DNA from: Xenorhabdus kozodoii
Lineage (GTDB): Bacteria; Pseudomonadota; Gammaproteobacteria; Enterobacterales; Enterobacteriaceae
DNA length: 36,139 nt
Assembly (NCBI RefSeq): GCF_002632875.1
Contig: NZ_NJCX01000030.1
Location: 1-36,139 of the forward strand
Direction: 5' to 3'
Shown here one piece after another: positions 1-9,231 of the stretch. The notes below the pieces were generated by a model. It was not told the DNA's origin. It made no database searches and worked only from the letters and a program-made list of their open reading frames with translations. The position numbers and the translations under genes were made by a program. How positions within the stretch are numbered: the first letter of the stretch is position 1; every line of letters starts with the position of its first letter.

Positions 1-39
1 GAGGGCGCGTTTTTGTTCTGGTGTCAGATGAATTTTCAT
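1..39 (-). CDS. IS630-family transposase, N-terminal fragment (cut by window edge)
   Basis: The minus strand starts ATG at 39 and reads MKIHLTPEQKRAL up to the window edge. This matches the usual opening of IS630-family (DDE/Tc1-mariner-like) transposases in enterobacteria. Only 13 codons are visible, so integrity cannot be judged. The family call rests on the short N-terminal match alone. Confidence 0.55.
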   Translation of the reverse strand, partial: MKIHLTPEQKRAL

Positions 40-393
40 GGTCGTAAGCATGATCGGGTTTGGATAAAAAATCAAGCATCTTCAATGGCGATTGGTATAC
101 ATCTATAAATTTCTTTGGTACTTTCCCCAACAAAATAAGATTATTAACTTCACGCTTAAAATTAAGATAATTTTTATAAGGATTAACATCAATTATATCA
201 AGAGCATTAAAAATGCCTTTATTTTCCAACTCATCAAATTTGTAAACACTAATCATATAAACCCCCTAATAATATTATTCCCAAAAAATGATACAATACT
301 GACAATAATATCTTATAAAATTCTCAGAGAATTAATCACATTAAAATTTATAAAAGGAAAAATAAATAAAGAGAAAATAAAATTAGCACCAGG
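40..393. other. AT-rich intergenic stretch
   Basis: No convincing gene is visible between the IS630-type start and the terminator of the leuCD pair. An open frame of 121 codons (92-457, +) translates to Ile/Lys/Asn-rich low-complexity sequence and runs antisense through the leuD terminator, so it is taken as chance. The first 70 bases probably hold the terminal region of the IS element, but its inverted repeat was not identified. Confidence 0.5.
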
Positions 394-434
394 TTTAAAA
401 AAACAGCCATCTATTAATAAAAGATGGCTGTTTT
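394..434 (-). terminator. Rho-independent terminator of the leuC-leuD operon
   Basis: A perfect 13-bp inverted repeat (400-412 with 422-434, 9-nt loop) lies just past the leuD stop at 440. On the minus strand the stem is followed by a run of seven T residues. This is a textbook intrinsic terminator for the leftward operon. Confidence 0.85.
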
Positions 435-439
435 CAATA

Positions 440-991
440 TCATCTTATTCTTCCTGACGCACGCGCGTATGAAAATAATCCGCCGGCAGAGACAATATTG
501 GCAAGCTCGCCAATAGGATCTGTTTGATATTTTTCCCCATTTTTCAGCACAATGACTGTCTGGTTTTCAATATCAAGCTCAATACTGTCTCCCGTGACTA
601 ACTTGTCGCACAAGCGCTCTTGGGCGGCAACCGGCAATAACTGTCCGGTTGATACACAATTTCGGAAGAATATACGGGCATAAGATTGGGCAAGAACCGC
701 CTTCACACCCGAAGCGCCTAATGCGGCAACAGCATGTTCACGCGAAGATCCACAGCCAAAATTCTGCCCTGCCACAATGATTGGATATTTCGCTTTTCCC
801 TTGTTTTCATCAATGAAAGGCAGTGAACCTTCTGGTAACCCGCACATCGCCAAGGAAGCCAGTTGGGCATAGCCTTCAGGAGTGGAAGGATTGACCTTGA
901 GATATTCGGCCGAGAGGATCTGGTCAGTATCAATATTATCGGTCAAGACATAAACCTCACCCCGAATAATATTGTCCTTTAACTCACTCAT
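440..991 (-). CDS. leuD: 3-isopropylmalate dehydratase small subunit-type protein (LeuD family)
   Basis: A 183-residue small subunit of an aconitase-superfamily dehydratase/isomerase, partner of the upstream LeuC-type protein. The signature NFGCGSSREHA of the swivelling domain is present, followed by a stretch ending in FRN that usually sits at the substrate loop. The protein is shorter and differently ordered than the about 200-residue LeuD of the enterobacterial leuABCD operon. It resembles the archaeal/homoaconitase-like subgroup, so the substrate could be isopropylmalate, a methyl- or dimethylmalate, or another hydroxy-diacid. Its ATG overlaps the leuC stop by four bases (ATGA at 988-991), indicating translational coupling. 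No leuA or leuB is next to it, so the leucine role is not established. Confidence 0.75.
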   Translation of the reverse strand: MSELKDNIIRGEVYVLTDNIDTDQILSAEYLKVNPSTPEGYAQLASLAMCGLPEGSLPFIDENKGKAKYPIIVAGQNFGCGSSREHAVAALGASGVKAVLAQSYARIFFRNCVSTGQLLPVAAQERLCDKLVTGDSIELDIENQTVIVLKNGEKYQTDPIGELANIVSAGGLFSYARASGRIR

Positions 992-2286
992 AAAAACTCC
1001 TCAGGATTTGTTATTTGACCAGTAATGGCGGCGGCGGCAACAGAATAAGGAGAAGCGAGATAAATATTGGCACGTTTATGCCCCATTCTGCCGACAAAAT
1101 TGCGATTGGTGGTAGATATCACGGATATGGGATCATTGACACGGCCAAAAGTATCTGGCGGGCCACCACAACAGGCGGCGCACCCTGATTCAGATGAAAG
1201 TTTCACGCCTGCATCGCTTAAAATTTGGTAGACAGAAACACCGTCGATTTGGGTCGTAATCGTTCCATGGAAAACTTCTTTTGTTGCAGGCACGGCGTAA
1301 GTTGGAATTGTCACTTTATGCCCTTTGATAACGCGGGCTGCCGCAACAAAATCCGCCAATTTGCCACCGGTGCAAGAACCAATATATGCCTGAGAGATGG
1401 CGACATTAGCGACTTGATCAATGGAAACAACATTATCTGGCGAATGCGGTTTGGCAATTTGCGGTTGCAACGTGGAAACATCAATATTCAACACCCGGCT
1501 ATATTGCGCATCTTCGTCAGGGTAGACAATTTCAAACGGGAGATTATTTCGTTCTGCCAAATAATCCAGCGTCGCTTGATTGGGAACCATAATGCCGTTT
1601 TTAGCCCCACATTCAACGACCATATTGCAAATTGTCATACGCTCTTCTACCGATAATTCATCGATGACATTACCACCAAATTCGATAGCTTGGTAAGTGG
1701 CACCATCGACAGTTAATTCTGACAATACAGTTAAAATCATGTCCTTAGCTAATACATGGGCGGGTTTGGTGCCGGTAAAATTTACCCGAATGGTCGTTGG
1801 CACCTTAAGAGGGATTTCTCCCGTCCCTAACGCATAAGCGGCATCAGTAATGCCTAACCCAATGGCGAATGCCCCAAAAGCACCGGCGGTCACGGTATGG
1901 GAATCTGTACCTAATAACACTTCACCGGGACGGATATGCCCGCCCTCCGCAAGCCCGATATGGCACACACCTTTATAATTGGGCGTCCCGACATCATAAA
2001 AATATTTGATGTTCTGCTCGGCGGCAAATTCACGCATGACCCGAATATTCTGATTGGCTTGTGAGTCGGCCGAATAGACAAAATGGTCTGGGATTAAAAT
2101 AAAGCGTTCAGGATCCCATATCTTCGCATCATGCCCGAACTCCTTTTTAAATACGCTGGCTACACCCGGTGTACAGGGATCGTGAGACATCAGAATATCC
2201 ACTTTCGCCCAAACCACTTCACCCGGAGTGACTTGTTCACGCCCACTTGCCCGCGCAAGAATTTTTTGCGTCATAGTTTGGTTCAT
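988..2286 (-). CDS. leuC: 3-isopropylmalate dehydratase large subunit-type protein (LeuC family)
   Basis: The catalytic large subunit binds a [4Fe-4S] cluster and interconverts hydroxy-diacid isomers by dehydration and rehydration. The cluster cysteines are visible in IGSCTGG and GCAACCGG, and GTDSHT marks the active-site region. Length from the chosen start is 432 residues, normal for this subgroup. I chose the ATG at 2286 (MNQTMTQKILARASG) over an upstream in-frame start because the family begins here and a GGAGG-like ribosome site lies about ten bases upstream. It forms a two-gene operon with leuD. A LysR-type gene diverges from it and is the natural candidate regulator. Since standard leucine-biosynthesis neighbours are absent, this may be a second, specialised isomerase rather than the housekeeping enzyme. 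Confidence 0.8.
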   Translation of the reverse strand: MNQTMTQKILARASGREQVTPGEVVWAKVDILMSHDPCTPGVASVFKKEFGHDAKIWDPERFILIPDHFVYSADSQANQNIRVMREFAAEQNIKYFYDVGTPNYKGVCHIGLAEGGHIRPGEVLLGTDSHTVTAGAFGAFAIGLGITDAAYALGTGEIPLKVPTTIRVNFTGTKPAHVLAKDMILTVLSELTVDGATYQAIEFGGNVIDELSVEERMTICNMVVECGAKNGIMVPNQATLDYLAERNNLPFEIVYPDEDAQYSRVLNIDVSTLQPQIAKPHSPDNVVSIDQVANVAISQAYIGSCTGGKLADFVAAARVIKGHKVTIPTYAVPATKEVFHGTITTQIDGVSVYQILSDAGVKLSSESGCAACCGGPPDTFGRVNDPISVISTTNRNFVGRMGHKRANIYLASPYSVAAAAITGQITNPEEFL

Positions 2287-2555
2287 CTCACATTGCCCTC
2301 CGAAAATAAAAAACAGACTCAATAGATTGTCATCCTAACAAGATTACTACTCTTTAACGTAGGGAAATACCATTGCTTTGTTCACTGTTTCCAGTATGGA
2401 ACAGTTGTTCACAAAATGGGAAATTCTTACCCACTGAAATTGGTGTTATTTTGTTACGCTAGTTTTTGTGAATGAAAAAGGAATATTGGCACGTCGCTAC
2501 AGGATATGTGGTATGTTATAGGGCGGTTCCCACGAGTAAATCATCAGGTTATTGC
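2287..2555. promoter_or_regulatory. Divergent promoter region with candidate LysR operator
   Basis: This gap separates leuCD (leftward) from the LysR gene (rightward). An 8-bp direct repeat TTGTTCAC occurs at 2378-2385 and 2405-2412. Between the copies lies an almost perfect inverted repeat (ACTGTTTCC at 2384-2392 with GGAACAGT at 2398-2405). Dyad symmetry in the middle of a divergent LysR/target gap is the usual place for an LTTR site. Function is inferred. Confidence 0.45.
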
Positions 2556-3479
2556 ATGAATAATATTGAGAATCTTACCTCAATGGTGGTCTTTGCCCGT
2601 GTTGTAGAGACGCTGAGTTTTACCGAAGCCGCGAGGTCATTAAGGCTGTCAAAGTCTTCGGTCAGCCGCGAGATTGCCCAACTGGAAATAAGATTAGGCA
2701 CCCAATTACTCAACCGCACTACGCGCAAAATTCAAGTAACAGAAGTCGGGATGAGTTATTACCAATACTGCCACCGGCTCCTTACCGAAGCCCAAAATGC
2801 TGAGCATTTTATACGCAATTTCCACGAAGAACCGATGGGAAGTTTGCGCCTGATTGCCCCGGTATCCTTTGGCAGCCAATGTATCGTTCCCGCCCTGAAT
2901 CACTTTATCGCCGGAAATATTCATATCAGTGTTGATCTGGAACTGACCGACAGAACCATTAATATGGAAGAAGACCAATGTGATATTGCAATCATCATAG
3001 GGCGTGAGATGCCACAATATCCACTTGTCATGCCGTTAATTGATATCACTTGGGGGCTTTATGCAACCCCAGATTACATCAGCCAATTTTCTCCAATAGA
3101 AAAGCCCGAAGATCTCCCTCGTTACGATTATCTGTTATTCCGAGGCCCTGCCCATACGATTTCCCTGCCATTGCGTAAGGAAAGGAATAAGCTGGATATT
3201 GAAGTACGCAGCCGATTTCGTATCAATAACAGTGTGGCGTTAATGCGTTCTGCGCTGGCTGGGGCGGGTATTGCCTATCTGCCCGACTATGTTACCCATG
3301 AAGCGGTAGCAGAAGGGAAATTAGTCCGGCTGCTCCCGGAATGGAACATGGATATTTACCAGGCATGGATCTTGTTTAAATCAGAAAACACGTTGTCTTC
3401 GCGTGTACAACAGTTTGCAAACTCTTTACAACGCAGGCTAAGGCAAGATTTGGAGAGCGGAAAAAAAGCGCAACGATAG
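2556..3479 (+). CDS. LysR-family transcriptional regulator
   Basis: A 307-residue LysR-type regulator. Residues of about 8-65 form the winged helix-turn-helix (FTEAARSLRLSKSSVSREIAQLE, given here in part as AARSLRLSKSSVSREIA), followed by the linker helix and a periplasmic-binding-like effector domain to the C-terminus. The longer open frame starts at 2472, but the ATG at 2556 gives the normal LysR N-terminus and has an AGG-type ribosome site eight bases before it. It diverges from leuCD, so it probably controls that pair, with the effector being a substrate or product of the dehydratase. The sequence resembles the CrgA/DhmR-like subgroup by general pattern only. Confidence 0.85.
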   Translation: MNNIENLTSMVVFARVVETLSFTEAARSLRLSKSSVSREIAQLEIRLGTQLLNRTTRKIQVTEVGMSYYQYCHRLLTEAQNAEHFIRNFHEEPMGSLRLIAPVSFGSQCIVPALNHFIAGNIHISVDLELTDRTINMEEDQCDIAIIIGREMPQYPLVMPLIDITWGLYATPDYISQFSPIEKPEDLPRYDYLLFRGPAHTISLPLRKERNKLDIEVRSRFRINNSVALMRSALAGAGIAYLPDYVTHEAVAEGKLVRLLPEWNMDIYQAWILFKSENTLSSRVQQFANSLQRRLRQDLESGKKAQR

Positions 3480-3559
3480 GCTTCAATGCGGGTACAACAG
3501 CACCCGCCAAAGATATGATCTGCAAGAGGTGTCAGGCTGGTATTATTACTCAACTGGCA

Positions 3560-4339
3560 TTAATAATAGTTGCCGTGACGGTAATCCCAGGTCGTGAAAA
3601 TATCGGACATGATCGCCAGGATTTTATTGACATCCAATCCTTTGCGGATTAATACCGGACATGGGGTGATATTGCGCTGCCCCTTTTGCAACGGAACCAA
3701 TTGACCATTTTCATCGACCATTGAAACCATAACGCCTTGTTCATAACGGGTTTGCTCAGTTTCATTTGGCTGGATTGATTTAACATAGTCATTGGCGCAA
3801 ATAATCAGATCAGCTCGCTCTTCTATTCTCTCACCGATGCATTCAACCAATCCCCGATTGCCCTTACCTGATGGGTTGGCTGAACTGGCAAATGAGAACT
3901 TGCCGTGGTTTTCCCAAAGTTCTTTTGCCAAGATTTCACCCGGCTTGCCGAATTTAATGACGAAACAGCTCGTACCACGCCCATCCATCATCAGATCCTG
4001 AGAACCATCATCGGGGATACGGGCTATTGCTTCTTCTTTCCACGGTAAGATACAGCCTAACAAGATGTCTTCATCCCAATGTCTTTGGTAAAGTTCTTCA
4101 ATTTCCGGGTTAAGCTGAGCCAGCTCTTTCAACTGCTCCAAAGATCCACATAAAACAACACCAGGTTTGTTGCGATTGCGCTGCTTGGCTTCAAACTTAC
4201 GCTCCAGACCCTGCGCATCCGATGTCATAATAATGTAGCCGACTTTGGTTGGGCAGACGATCATTCCTCCGTCGTTTGAAAGGATCTCTACCGCTTCCGG
4301 CTGTAACCCATAGTTCCATTGAATTTGTTTGCTGCTCAT
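3560..4339 (-). CDS. YrdC/Sua5-domain protein (threonylcarbamoyladenylate synthase-like)
   Basis: A 259-residue protein with a YrdC-type fold: GGMIVCPTKVGYIIMTSD near residues 24-41 and FSFASSANPSGKGNRG near the middle match the nucleotide- and RNA-binding parts of Sua5/YrdC/YciO proteins. The family makes carbamoyl-adenylates, chiefly threonylcarbamoyl-AMP for tRNA t6A. This copy diverges from both E. coli YrdC (190 residues) and YciO, so the exact substrate is unknown. An AAGGAGT ribosome site precedes the ATG at 4339. It lies 40 bases downstream of the PEBP gene in the same direction, probably one transcript. Confidence 0.7.
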   Translation of the reverse strand: MSSKQIQWNYGLQPEAVEILSNDGGMIVCPTKVGYIIMTSDAQGLERKFEAKQRNRNKPGVVLCGSLEQLKELAQLNPEIEELYQRHWDEDILLGCILPWKEEAIARIPDDGSQDLMMDGRGTSCFVIKFGKPGEILAKELWENHGKFSFASSANPSGKGNRGLVECIGERIEERADLIICANDYVKSIQPNETEQTRYEQGVMVSMVDENGQLVPLQKGQRNITPCPVLIRKGLDVNKILAIMSDIFTTWDYRHGNYY

Positions 4340-4379
4340 ATTGATACTCCTTACTGGAAACGGAAGAATTATTAATCAG

Positions 4380-4865
4380 TTAACGCTGGTAGTAGCCGGT
4401 AATCGACGCGGTTGCCAAAGTATTGGCTTGGATCATAAAACGCGCAACAGCATTGGTTGTTTCCGCATCAATTCCCAGTTTTTCTACCGACAATGCATGT
4501 ACAGTGAAAATATAGCGATGGGCTTTATCCCCTACAGGTGGACAACAACCACCGAAACCAAACAGACCGTAATCATTTCTGCTCTGGATGGTGCCGGCTG
4601 GCAATTTGGCACCATCGCTTTGCCCTGCATTTGCAGGTAAGAATTGAGTTTCAACGGGAATATTAAAAGCAACCCAGTGCCAAAAACCACTGCCCGTTGG
4701 GGCATCAGGATCATAGACCGTAATCGCAAAACTTTTGGTTCCGGCCGGGGCTTCTGACCAGGTAAGTTCGGGAGAACGATTATCACCACTGCCATCAAAT
4801 TGATTAAATTCATGCGCTTTCTTCAAGAAATCATTATTCTTAAATTCAGTTGAACCAATAATCAT
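4380..4865 (-). CDS. ybhB: PEBP / Raf kinase inhibitor-like protein (YbhB/YbcL family)
   Basis: A 161-residue cytosolic PEBP-family protein. It shows the paired signatures YDPDAPTGSGFWHW (anion-binding site) and CCPPVGDKAHRY, with the usual length of E. coli YbhB (158). No signal peptide is present. The family binds phospholipid head groups or phosphorylated ligands, but the physiological role in bacteria is unknown. It is the first gene of a likely two-gene unit with the YrdC-domain protein. Confidence 0.85.
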   Translation of the reverse strand: MIIGSTEFKNNDFLKKAHEFNQFDGSGDNRSPELTWSEAPAGTKSFAITVYDPDAPTGSGFWHWVAFNIPVETQFLPANAGQSDGAKLPAGTIQSRNDYGLFGFGGCCPPVGDKAHRYIFTVHALSVEKLGIDAETTNAVARFMIQANTLATASITGYYQR

Positions 4866-5080
4866 ATTTGTATCCCCATTAGCTGCCTTTTAAAACATCC
4901 TAACGTAGATTTTCTCTACTGCAAGACTAGGCTATGATTTTGCGTGATTGTTTCAATTTAGGAACAATATCAGGTTGGGAATAATAAGTGAGTCGCAAAG
5001 ATATTTTGCCAGGATCTCTCTTCTCTGCTGCTTAACCAATAAGAAAATTATCCTGAAATTGCAAAATGGTAGGACACGTC

Positions 5081-5107
5081 TTTACTCCTCGCGCCGCGAG
5101 GAGTAAA
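5081..5107. repeat. Perfect palindrome, 12-bp arms with 3-nt loop
   Basis: Arms at 5081-5092 and 5096-5107 are exact reverse complements (TTTACTCCTCGC). It sits in the 311-base gap 4866-5176, where no gene is visible. No T-run follows on either strand, so it looks more like an interspersed palindromic repeat than a terminator. Two palindromes of similar build but different sequence occur at 9559-9584 and 18566-18609. Confidence 0.7.
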
Positions 5108-5176
5108 GGTTGTACTGAATTTGAGTGAGTTAGATCCCAGGGTAAATTCCGGGAAAAAGAAGTTTAGTTCACGAAA

Positions 5177-6109
5177 TTACAATACATCAGCAACCGCATT
5201 GATTTGCCGCGTCATGCTGTCTAAGCCACCACCTGACAAATACCAGAGATCAGACTGTAAATACACTATCTTGCCGTTTTTATAGGCATTGGTTGATTTG
5301 ACGTGATCATTTTCAAACTGATCTTTTTTCAACTTACCCGCCCCAATTGCTTCACTACGGTCGATAATCAAAATCACATCAGGGTTTGCTTGTGCAATCA
5401 TATCCGCCGTCACAGCCCGGCTTTTGCTAGCTGGCAATACGGCACGAGGCGCTTTAATCACGTTATAAACAATAGCCTGATTATTGGCATATAATTCACC
5501 TGCGTTGTGCAGCAATACCAATACCTTGCTGTTCGCTGCCTTTGCTTTTTCCTGAGCAGATACAACCGTTTTTTCCAAATCAGCCAACTGGGTTTTTACA
5601 ATATCCTGCTTATTGAATAATTCCCCCAACAATGCAAGATTGCTATTAATGGATGACAAATAACTTTTATTGTCGGTGCTTAAATTAATCGTTGGTGCTA
5701 TTTGTGACAGGCGATCATAAAACGCGCCTTGACGTCCGGTAATGACAATCAAATCTGGTTTAATTTCCGCTAATTTTTCCAAACTTGGCTCTTTCATTCC
5801 CCCGGCATTATGCATAGTCGCCGGCACGCCATCACGCACATATTCAGGTAAGTTACTCATGGGTAATGCGATCACTCGATCAGATAACCCCAGCTTTGAC
5901 ATTGAATCGTAAGTGCCAAAATCGAACAAAACCACCCGTTTGGGATCTTTCTTAACCTGAGTTTCACCGGAAAGATGTTTTACCGTGACATAATCACCAG
6001 ACTGAGCTGTTACTGTATTTGGTGTAAATAATTCTGGTGATTGACTGAATGCAGGGTAACTGGTAACAGAAAGTAGGGATGCAATAACCATTGGCAAGAT
6101 TTTTTTCAC
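5177..6109 (-). CDS. Periplasmic siderophore-binding protein (FatB/YclQ/CeuE type)
   Basis: A 310-residue ABC-transporter substrate-binding protein for ferric siderophores. Residues 1-22 are a Sec signal peptide ending AFS-QS with no lipobox cysteine, so the mature protein is soluble in the periplasm. The helical-backbone PBP fold is indicated by KRVVLFDFGTYDSMSKLGL, LAEIKPDLIVITGR and the C-terminal DLWYLSGGG, all typical of catecholate/petrobactin binders such as YclQ and FatB. No permease or ATPase gene is adjacent, so it must work with a transporter encoded elsewhere. A dyad upstream (6180-6212) may be its iron-responsive operator. Confidence 0.85.
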   Translation of the reverse strand: MKKILPMVIASLLSVTSYPAFSQSPELFTPNTVTAQSGDYVTVKHLSGETQVKKDPKRVVLFDFGTYDSMSKLGLSDRVIALPMSNLPEYVRDGVPATMHNAGGMKEPSLEKLAEIKPDLIVITGRQGAFYDRLSQIAPTINLSTDNKSYLSSINSNLALLGELFNKQDIVKTQLADLEKTVVSAQEKAKAANSKVLVLLHNAGELYANNQAIVYNVIKAPRAVLPASKSRAVTADMIAQANPDVILIIDRSEAIGAGKLKKDQFENDHVKSTNAYKNGKIVYLQSDLWYLSGGGLDSMTRQINAVADVL

Positions 6110-6179
6110 TGTATATACCTAAATTAAGTCTATTAATGAGGTGACTTGCATTCTAGGTGGCAACATTAATATGTCAACA

Positions 6180-6212
6180 AAATAAGAATCAACTTCATAT
6201 TGATTCTTATTT
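6180..6212. promoter_or_regulatory. 13-bp perfect AT-rich inverted repeat between yggN and the siderophore gene
   Basis: Arms 6180-6192 and 6200-6212 (AAATAAGAATCAA and its complement) flank a 7-nt spacer, about 70-100 bases before the siderophore-binding gene. The AAGAATCA half resembles parts of Fur boxes, but the 7-1-7 Fur pattern is not clean. It could equally be the terminator of yggN, since a short T-rich tract follows the stem on the minus strand. Confidence 0.35.
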
Positions 6213-6230
6213 GCTTCAAAGGCGAGTCAT

Positions 6231-6968
6231 TTACTTAATCGCATTCATAAGGCTAATGCGCTGTTGTTCTAATTGGCTGGCTTTACGACATACTTCCGCT
6301 TTTAAGCGCTTTAACTCTTTTTCCTGTTTTTTCCATTCAGCATCAAAACCATTTTGCATACCACCTAACCCGCCAAGGAGAGACATTAACATCTGTTTAC
6401 CGTCACCCTTTTGCTCGCTATTTTTACGGCTCATTTCGTTAATGCTATCTTGCAAAATACCGCCAAGGCTCTGTTCGATGAGTTTTCGTCCTTCCGGTTC
6501 TACCTGTTTGACTGCCTGGGCATTAAAGGCAAAGCCACTAGCGCGGGTTTCAATCACTTTATCGATTTGTTTAATGAGGCCAGATTCCAATTGGGATAAA
6601 CGGTCACGAATATGACTCCCCTTCCCCATCGTATCAACCACCACTTTATCCAGTGCCTGGTGGGCGTTTGCCAAATGACTGAGCGCCTCTTTCTTAACCC
6701 AAGGTAAATTCTGACGGATCGTCTGCTGATATTGCTGGGCTTTGCTACGTTGTTCTGTATTCAGCGATAACACCTTACCATTTCGAGTGATGGAGCCATC
6801 AGGCAATATTTTTAGGTTTCCACTCGCACCGGTAATCTGGACAGCGTTTGGCGTGACAATGATGTCATCATTAAGCGTCGCATGACATTCAGAGTTCGCC
6901 TGTGCCTGGGTGACGATGAATTGAGAGGCAAATAGCAATGATGCAGCAATCGTGATCCTGCGTAACAT
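6231..6968 (-). CDS. yggN: YggN family protein (DUF2884), exported
   Basis: A 245-residue protein beginning with a signal peptide (residues 1-24, ending AQA-NS). The mature part opens with ECHATLNDDIIVTPNAVQI and is followed by a long helical, charge-rich region (about 60-245) with GGLGGMQNGFDAEWKKQEKEL, as in E. coli YggN. Periplasmic location is predicted; function is unknown. In related enterobacteria it also lies near glsB, yggL and trmB, which supports the assignment. Confidence 0.8.
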   Translation of the reverse strand: MLRRITIAASLLFASQFIVTQAQANSECHATLNDDIIVTPNAVQITGASGNLKILPDGSITRNGKVLSLNTEQRSKAQQYQQTIRQNLPWVKKEALSHLANAHQALDKVVVDTMGKGSHIRDRLSQLESGLIKQIDKVIETRASGFAFNAQAVKQVEPEGRKLIEQSLGGILQDSINEMSRKNSEQKGDGKQMLMSLLGGLGGMQNGFDAEWKKQEKELKRLKAEVCRKASQLEQQRISLMNAIK

Positions 6969-7005
6969 ACATTCTCCTGGTTTCTAAGGTTAAAACAGAG
7001 ACAGA

Positions 7006-7935
7006 TTAAAAGATAGAACGCCCAATACGCCCAGCTAATTTTTCCAGTGCTGCGCAACCTGCCAATGAGTTGCCGGATTTATCCAGTTCAGGAGACCATA
7101 CCGCAACCGTGAATTCTCCCGGAACCACACAGATAATACCCCCACCCACCCCCGATTTTCCTGGCATGCCGATCCTGAAAGCAAATTCGCCAGAACCGTC
7201 GTACATACCACATGTCAACATCAATGCATTAATCTGGCGTGTCTGCCGAAGGCTCAAAATTTGTTGGCCGGAATCGATCATACGTCCCTGGTTGGCTAAA
7301 TAAATAAAACATTGAGCCAGCTCAACGCAATTCATTTTCAAGGCACAGTATTGAAAATAGGTTTGCAAAACGGTAAGGACATCATTATCAAAATTACCGA
7401 ACGACTTCATCAGGTAAGCTATCGCGGCATTGCGACTGGAATGCTCCATTTCTGAACGGGCAACGGCATCATCGTAGAAAATATTCTTCTGCCCAGTGAG
7501 GCTGCGGACAAATTCCAGCATCCTATGTTTAGGCGCACTCAAACGCGATTGCAACATATCGCAAATAATCAATGCTCCCGCATTAATAAAGGGATTGCGG
7601 GGTATTCCCTTTTCTAGCTCCAACTGGACCAACGAGTTAAACGGCTGTCCCGAAGGTTCCGTACTCACCCGTTGCCAGATATCCTCTTCTTTATAACGTG
7701 TCATCGCCAATGTTAAGCTCAACACCTTAGAAATGGATTGGATGGAAAAGCGCTCTTCTGCATCACCCGCTTTAAAAACTTGCCCGTCTACCGTACAAAT
7801 GGCCATCGCCAAATTATTGACCGGAACCTCCGCCAAAGCAGGAATGTAATCTGCTACTTTTCCTTGGCCAATCAAAGGGCGCACTTCTTCTAAGATATCT
7901 GCCAATAATGAATTAGAGAACCTTACCTTCACCAC
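7006..7935 (-). CDS. glsB: Glutaminase
   Basis: Hydrolyses L-glutamine to glutamate and ammonia; a serine-dependent enzyme of the beta-lactamase-like fold, cytosolic. The catalytic S-x-x-K is in [13 protein letters not shown], and family blocks [31 protein letters not shown] and [12 protein letters not shown] are intact. The open frame extends to 8058, but homologues start just before [21 protein letters not shown] place the start at a GTG at 7935, which has a TGGAGA ribosome site five bases upstream and gives 309 residues, against 308 in E. coli GlsB. The extra upstream codons have no family counterpart. Confidence 0.9.
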   Translation of the reverse strand: MVKVRFSNSLLADILEEVRPLIGQGKVADYIPALAEVPVNNLAMAICTVDGQVFKAGDAEERFSIQSISKVLSLTLAMTRYKEEDIWQRVSTEPSGQPFNSLVQLELEKGIPRNPFINAGALIICDMLQSRLSAPKHRMLEFVRSLTGQKNIFYDDAVARSEMEHSSRNAAIAYLMKSFGNFDNDVLTVLQTYFQYCALKMNCVELAQCFIYLANQGRMIDSGQQILSLRQTRQINALMLTCGMYDGSGEFAFRIGMPGKSGVGGGIICVVPGEFTVAVWSPELDKSGNSLAGCAALEKLAGRIGRSIF

Positions 7936-8020
7936 TTTTTCTCCAGACAAACAGGGACTCCCAAGGAGCCCCTGCATAGCGCTATTTTTACGTAATACGC
8001 TTTTTTTATGCAACAGCGAA

Positions 8021-8347
8021 TCAATCCCACCACACATCAAACAGTTCTGATGTAACAACGTCTTCCATACCGCGATCTTTCAGCCAACGCTCAACCCATT
8101 GGCGGTGTTCTTCCGTACACTTACCGATTTTTTGCAGGCAGATAATCCCTTCCCATTGCAAATAGCCACTGGCATCCAGAGCAAGGCCATTTGGCTCGAT
8201 CAGCTCTTCAATCAGGGCATCAACCGTACTGTCAACCACCTCAACGGAGGTATCAGCCGGAAAATTCCACTTTACTGAAAAACCCAATTCCTGAAACTCA
8301 TCGATACGCAATTTTTTACGCAGACGACGACTACGATTTTTAGCCAT
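8021..8347 (-). CDS. yggL: YggL family protein (DUF469)
   Basis: A 108-residue small basic/acidic protein starting [23 protein letters not shown], characteristic of YggL. The family is associated with ribosomes in some reports, but the role is not firmly known. Its ATG overlaps the trmB stop by one base (TAATG at 8345-8349), so the two are translationally coupled, as in E. coli. Confidence 0.9.
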   Translation of the reverse strand: MAKNRSRRLRKKLRIDEFQELGFSVKWNFPADTSVEVVDSTVDALIEELIEPNGLALDASGYLQWEGIICLQKIGKCTEEHRQWVERWLKDRGMEDVVTSELFDVWWD

Positions 8348-9066
8348 TATTTTACCCTCTCAAACATTAAATCCCATACACCATGACCTAACCGCTGACC
8401 ACGTACTTCAAATTTTGTGACCGGACGCGACTTAGGACGTGGCACATAATCACCGTTTTCCGATAAGTTGCGATACCCTTCTGCTGCACTCATCACCTCC
8501 AGCATATGTTCTGCATAGGGCTGCCAGTCGGTTGCCATATGGAAAACACCGCCGATTTCCAACTTACTTTTAACTAATTGAGCAAATTCAGGTTGCACAA
8601 TTCTACGCTTATTATGACGAGCTTTATGCCACGGATCGGGGAAGAAAAGCTGAACCATAGCCAGGCTCTGAGCTGGGATCATGTTGTTCAATACTTCGAT
8701 GGCATCATGACACATCACTCGCAGATTACTGAGCTTTTCATCTTCTGCAGATGCCAAACATGCCCCAACTCCCGGCGCATGCACCTCGATCCCCAAAAAG
8801 TTTTTCTCTGGATTTTCGCTTGCCATGGCGACCAATGATGTGCCCATACCAAAACCAATTTCCAGCACAACAGGGGCTTCACGGCCAAAAATCTCTTCTA
8901 TATTGGACAACGTTGCCTGATAGTCCACGCCCATTTCTGGCCACACATTATCAAGCGCTTGCTGCTGGCGACTCGTTAACCGTCCCTGCCGACGCACAAA
9001 ACTGCGGACACGGCGTAACGCTCTGCCATTTTCATCATATTCCGGTGAAATTACGTTATTTATCAT
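8347..9066 (-). CDS. trmB: tRNA (guanine-N7)-methyltransferase
   Basis: Methylates G46 in the variable loop of tRNAs using S-adenosylmethionine. The SAM site is [16 protein letters not shown], and the TrmB signature [18 protein letters not shown] is complete. The open frame runs to 9147, but the ATG at 9066 ([15 protein letters not shown]) matches the E. coli start and gives exactly 239 residues, the E. coli length. The gene normally sits back to back with mutY; here 2 kb of foreign and decayed DNA separate them. Confidence 0.93.
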   Translation of the reverse strand: MINNVISPEYDENGRALRRVRSFVRRQGRLTSRQQQALDNVWPEMGVDYQATLSNIEEIFGREAPVVLEIGFGMGTSLVAMASENPEKNFLGIEVHAPGVGACLASAEDEKLSNLRVMCHDAIEVLNNMIPAQSLAMVQLFFPDPWHKARHNKRRIVQPEFAQLVKSKLEIGGVFHMATDWQPYAEHMLEVMSAAEGYRNLSENGDYVPRPKSRPVTKFEVRGQRLGHGVWDLMFERVK

Positions 9067-9231
9067 GGTACTTTTTATCAGTTTAAAGGCATTTTTTTCA
9101 GGCGACTGGGACTTTATGTACCGCAGGATTGCCCAAAGAGAGCGCAATTATGCAAAGATGGCTGAGTTTATCAAGTTCAATGTCCATAAGCACAACTTTA
9201 ATGCTATGTTTGCGTAAGGCACCGAATTAAT

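Noticed and set aside
92-457. 121-codon open frame on the + strand
   Set aside because: Low-complexity Ile/Lys/Asn-rich translation of AT-rich DNA, with no family pattern. It runs antisense through the leuD terminator and into leuD.
6180-6212. Definite Fur box upstream of the siderophore-binding gene
   Set aside because: The dyad lacks the clear 7-1-7 pattern and may be a yggN terminator, so it is listed only as a possible site.
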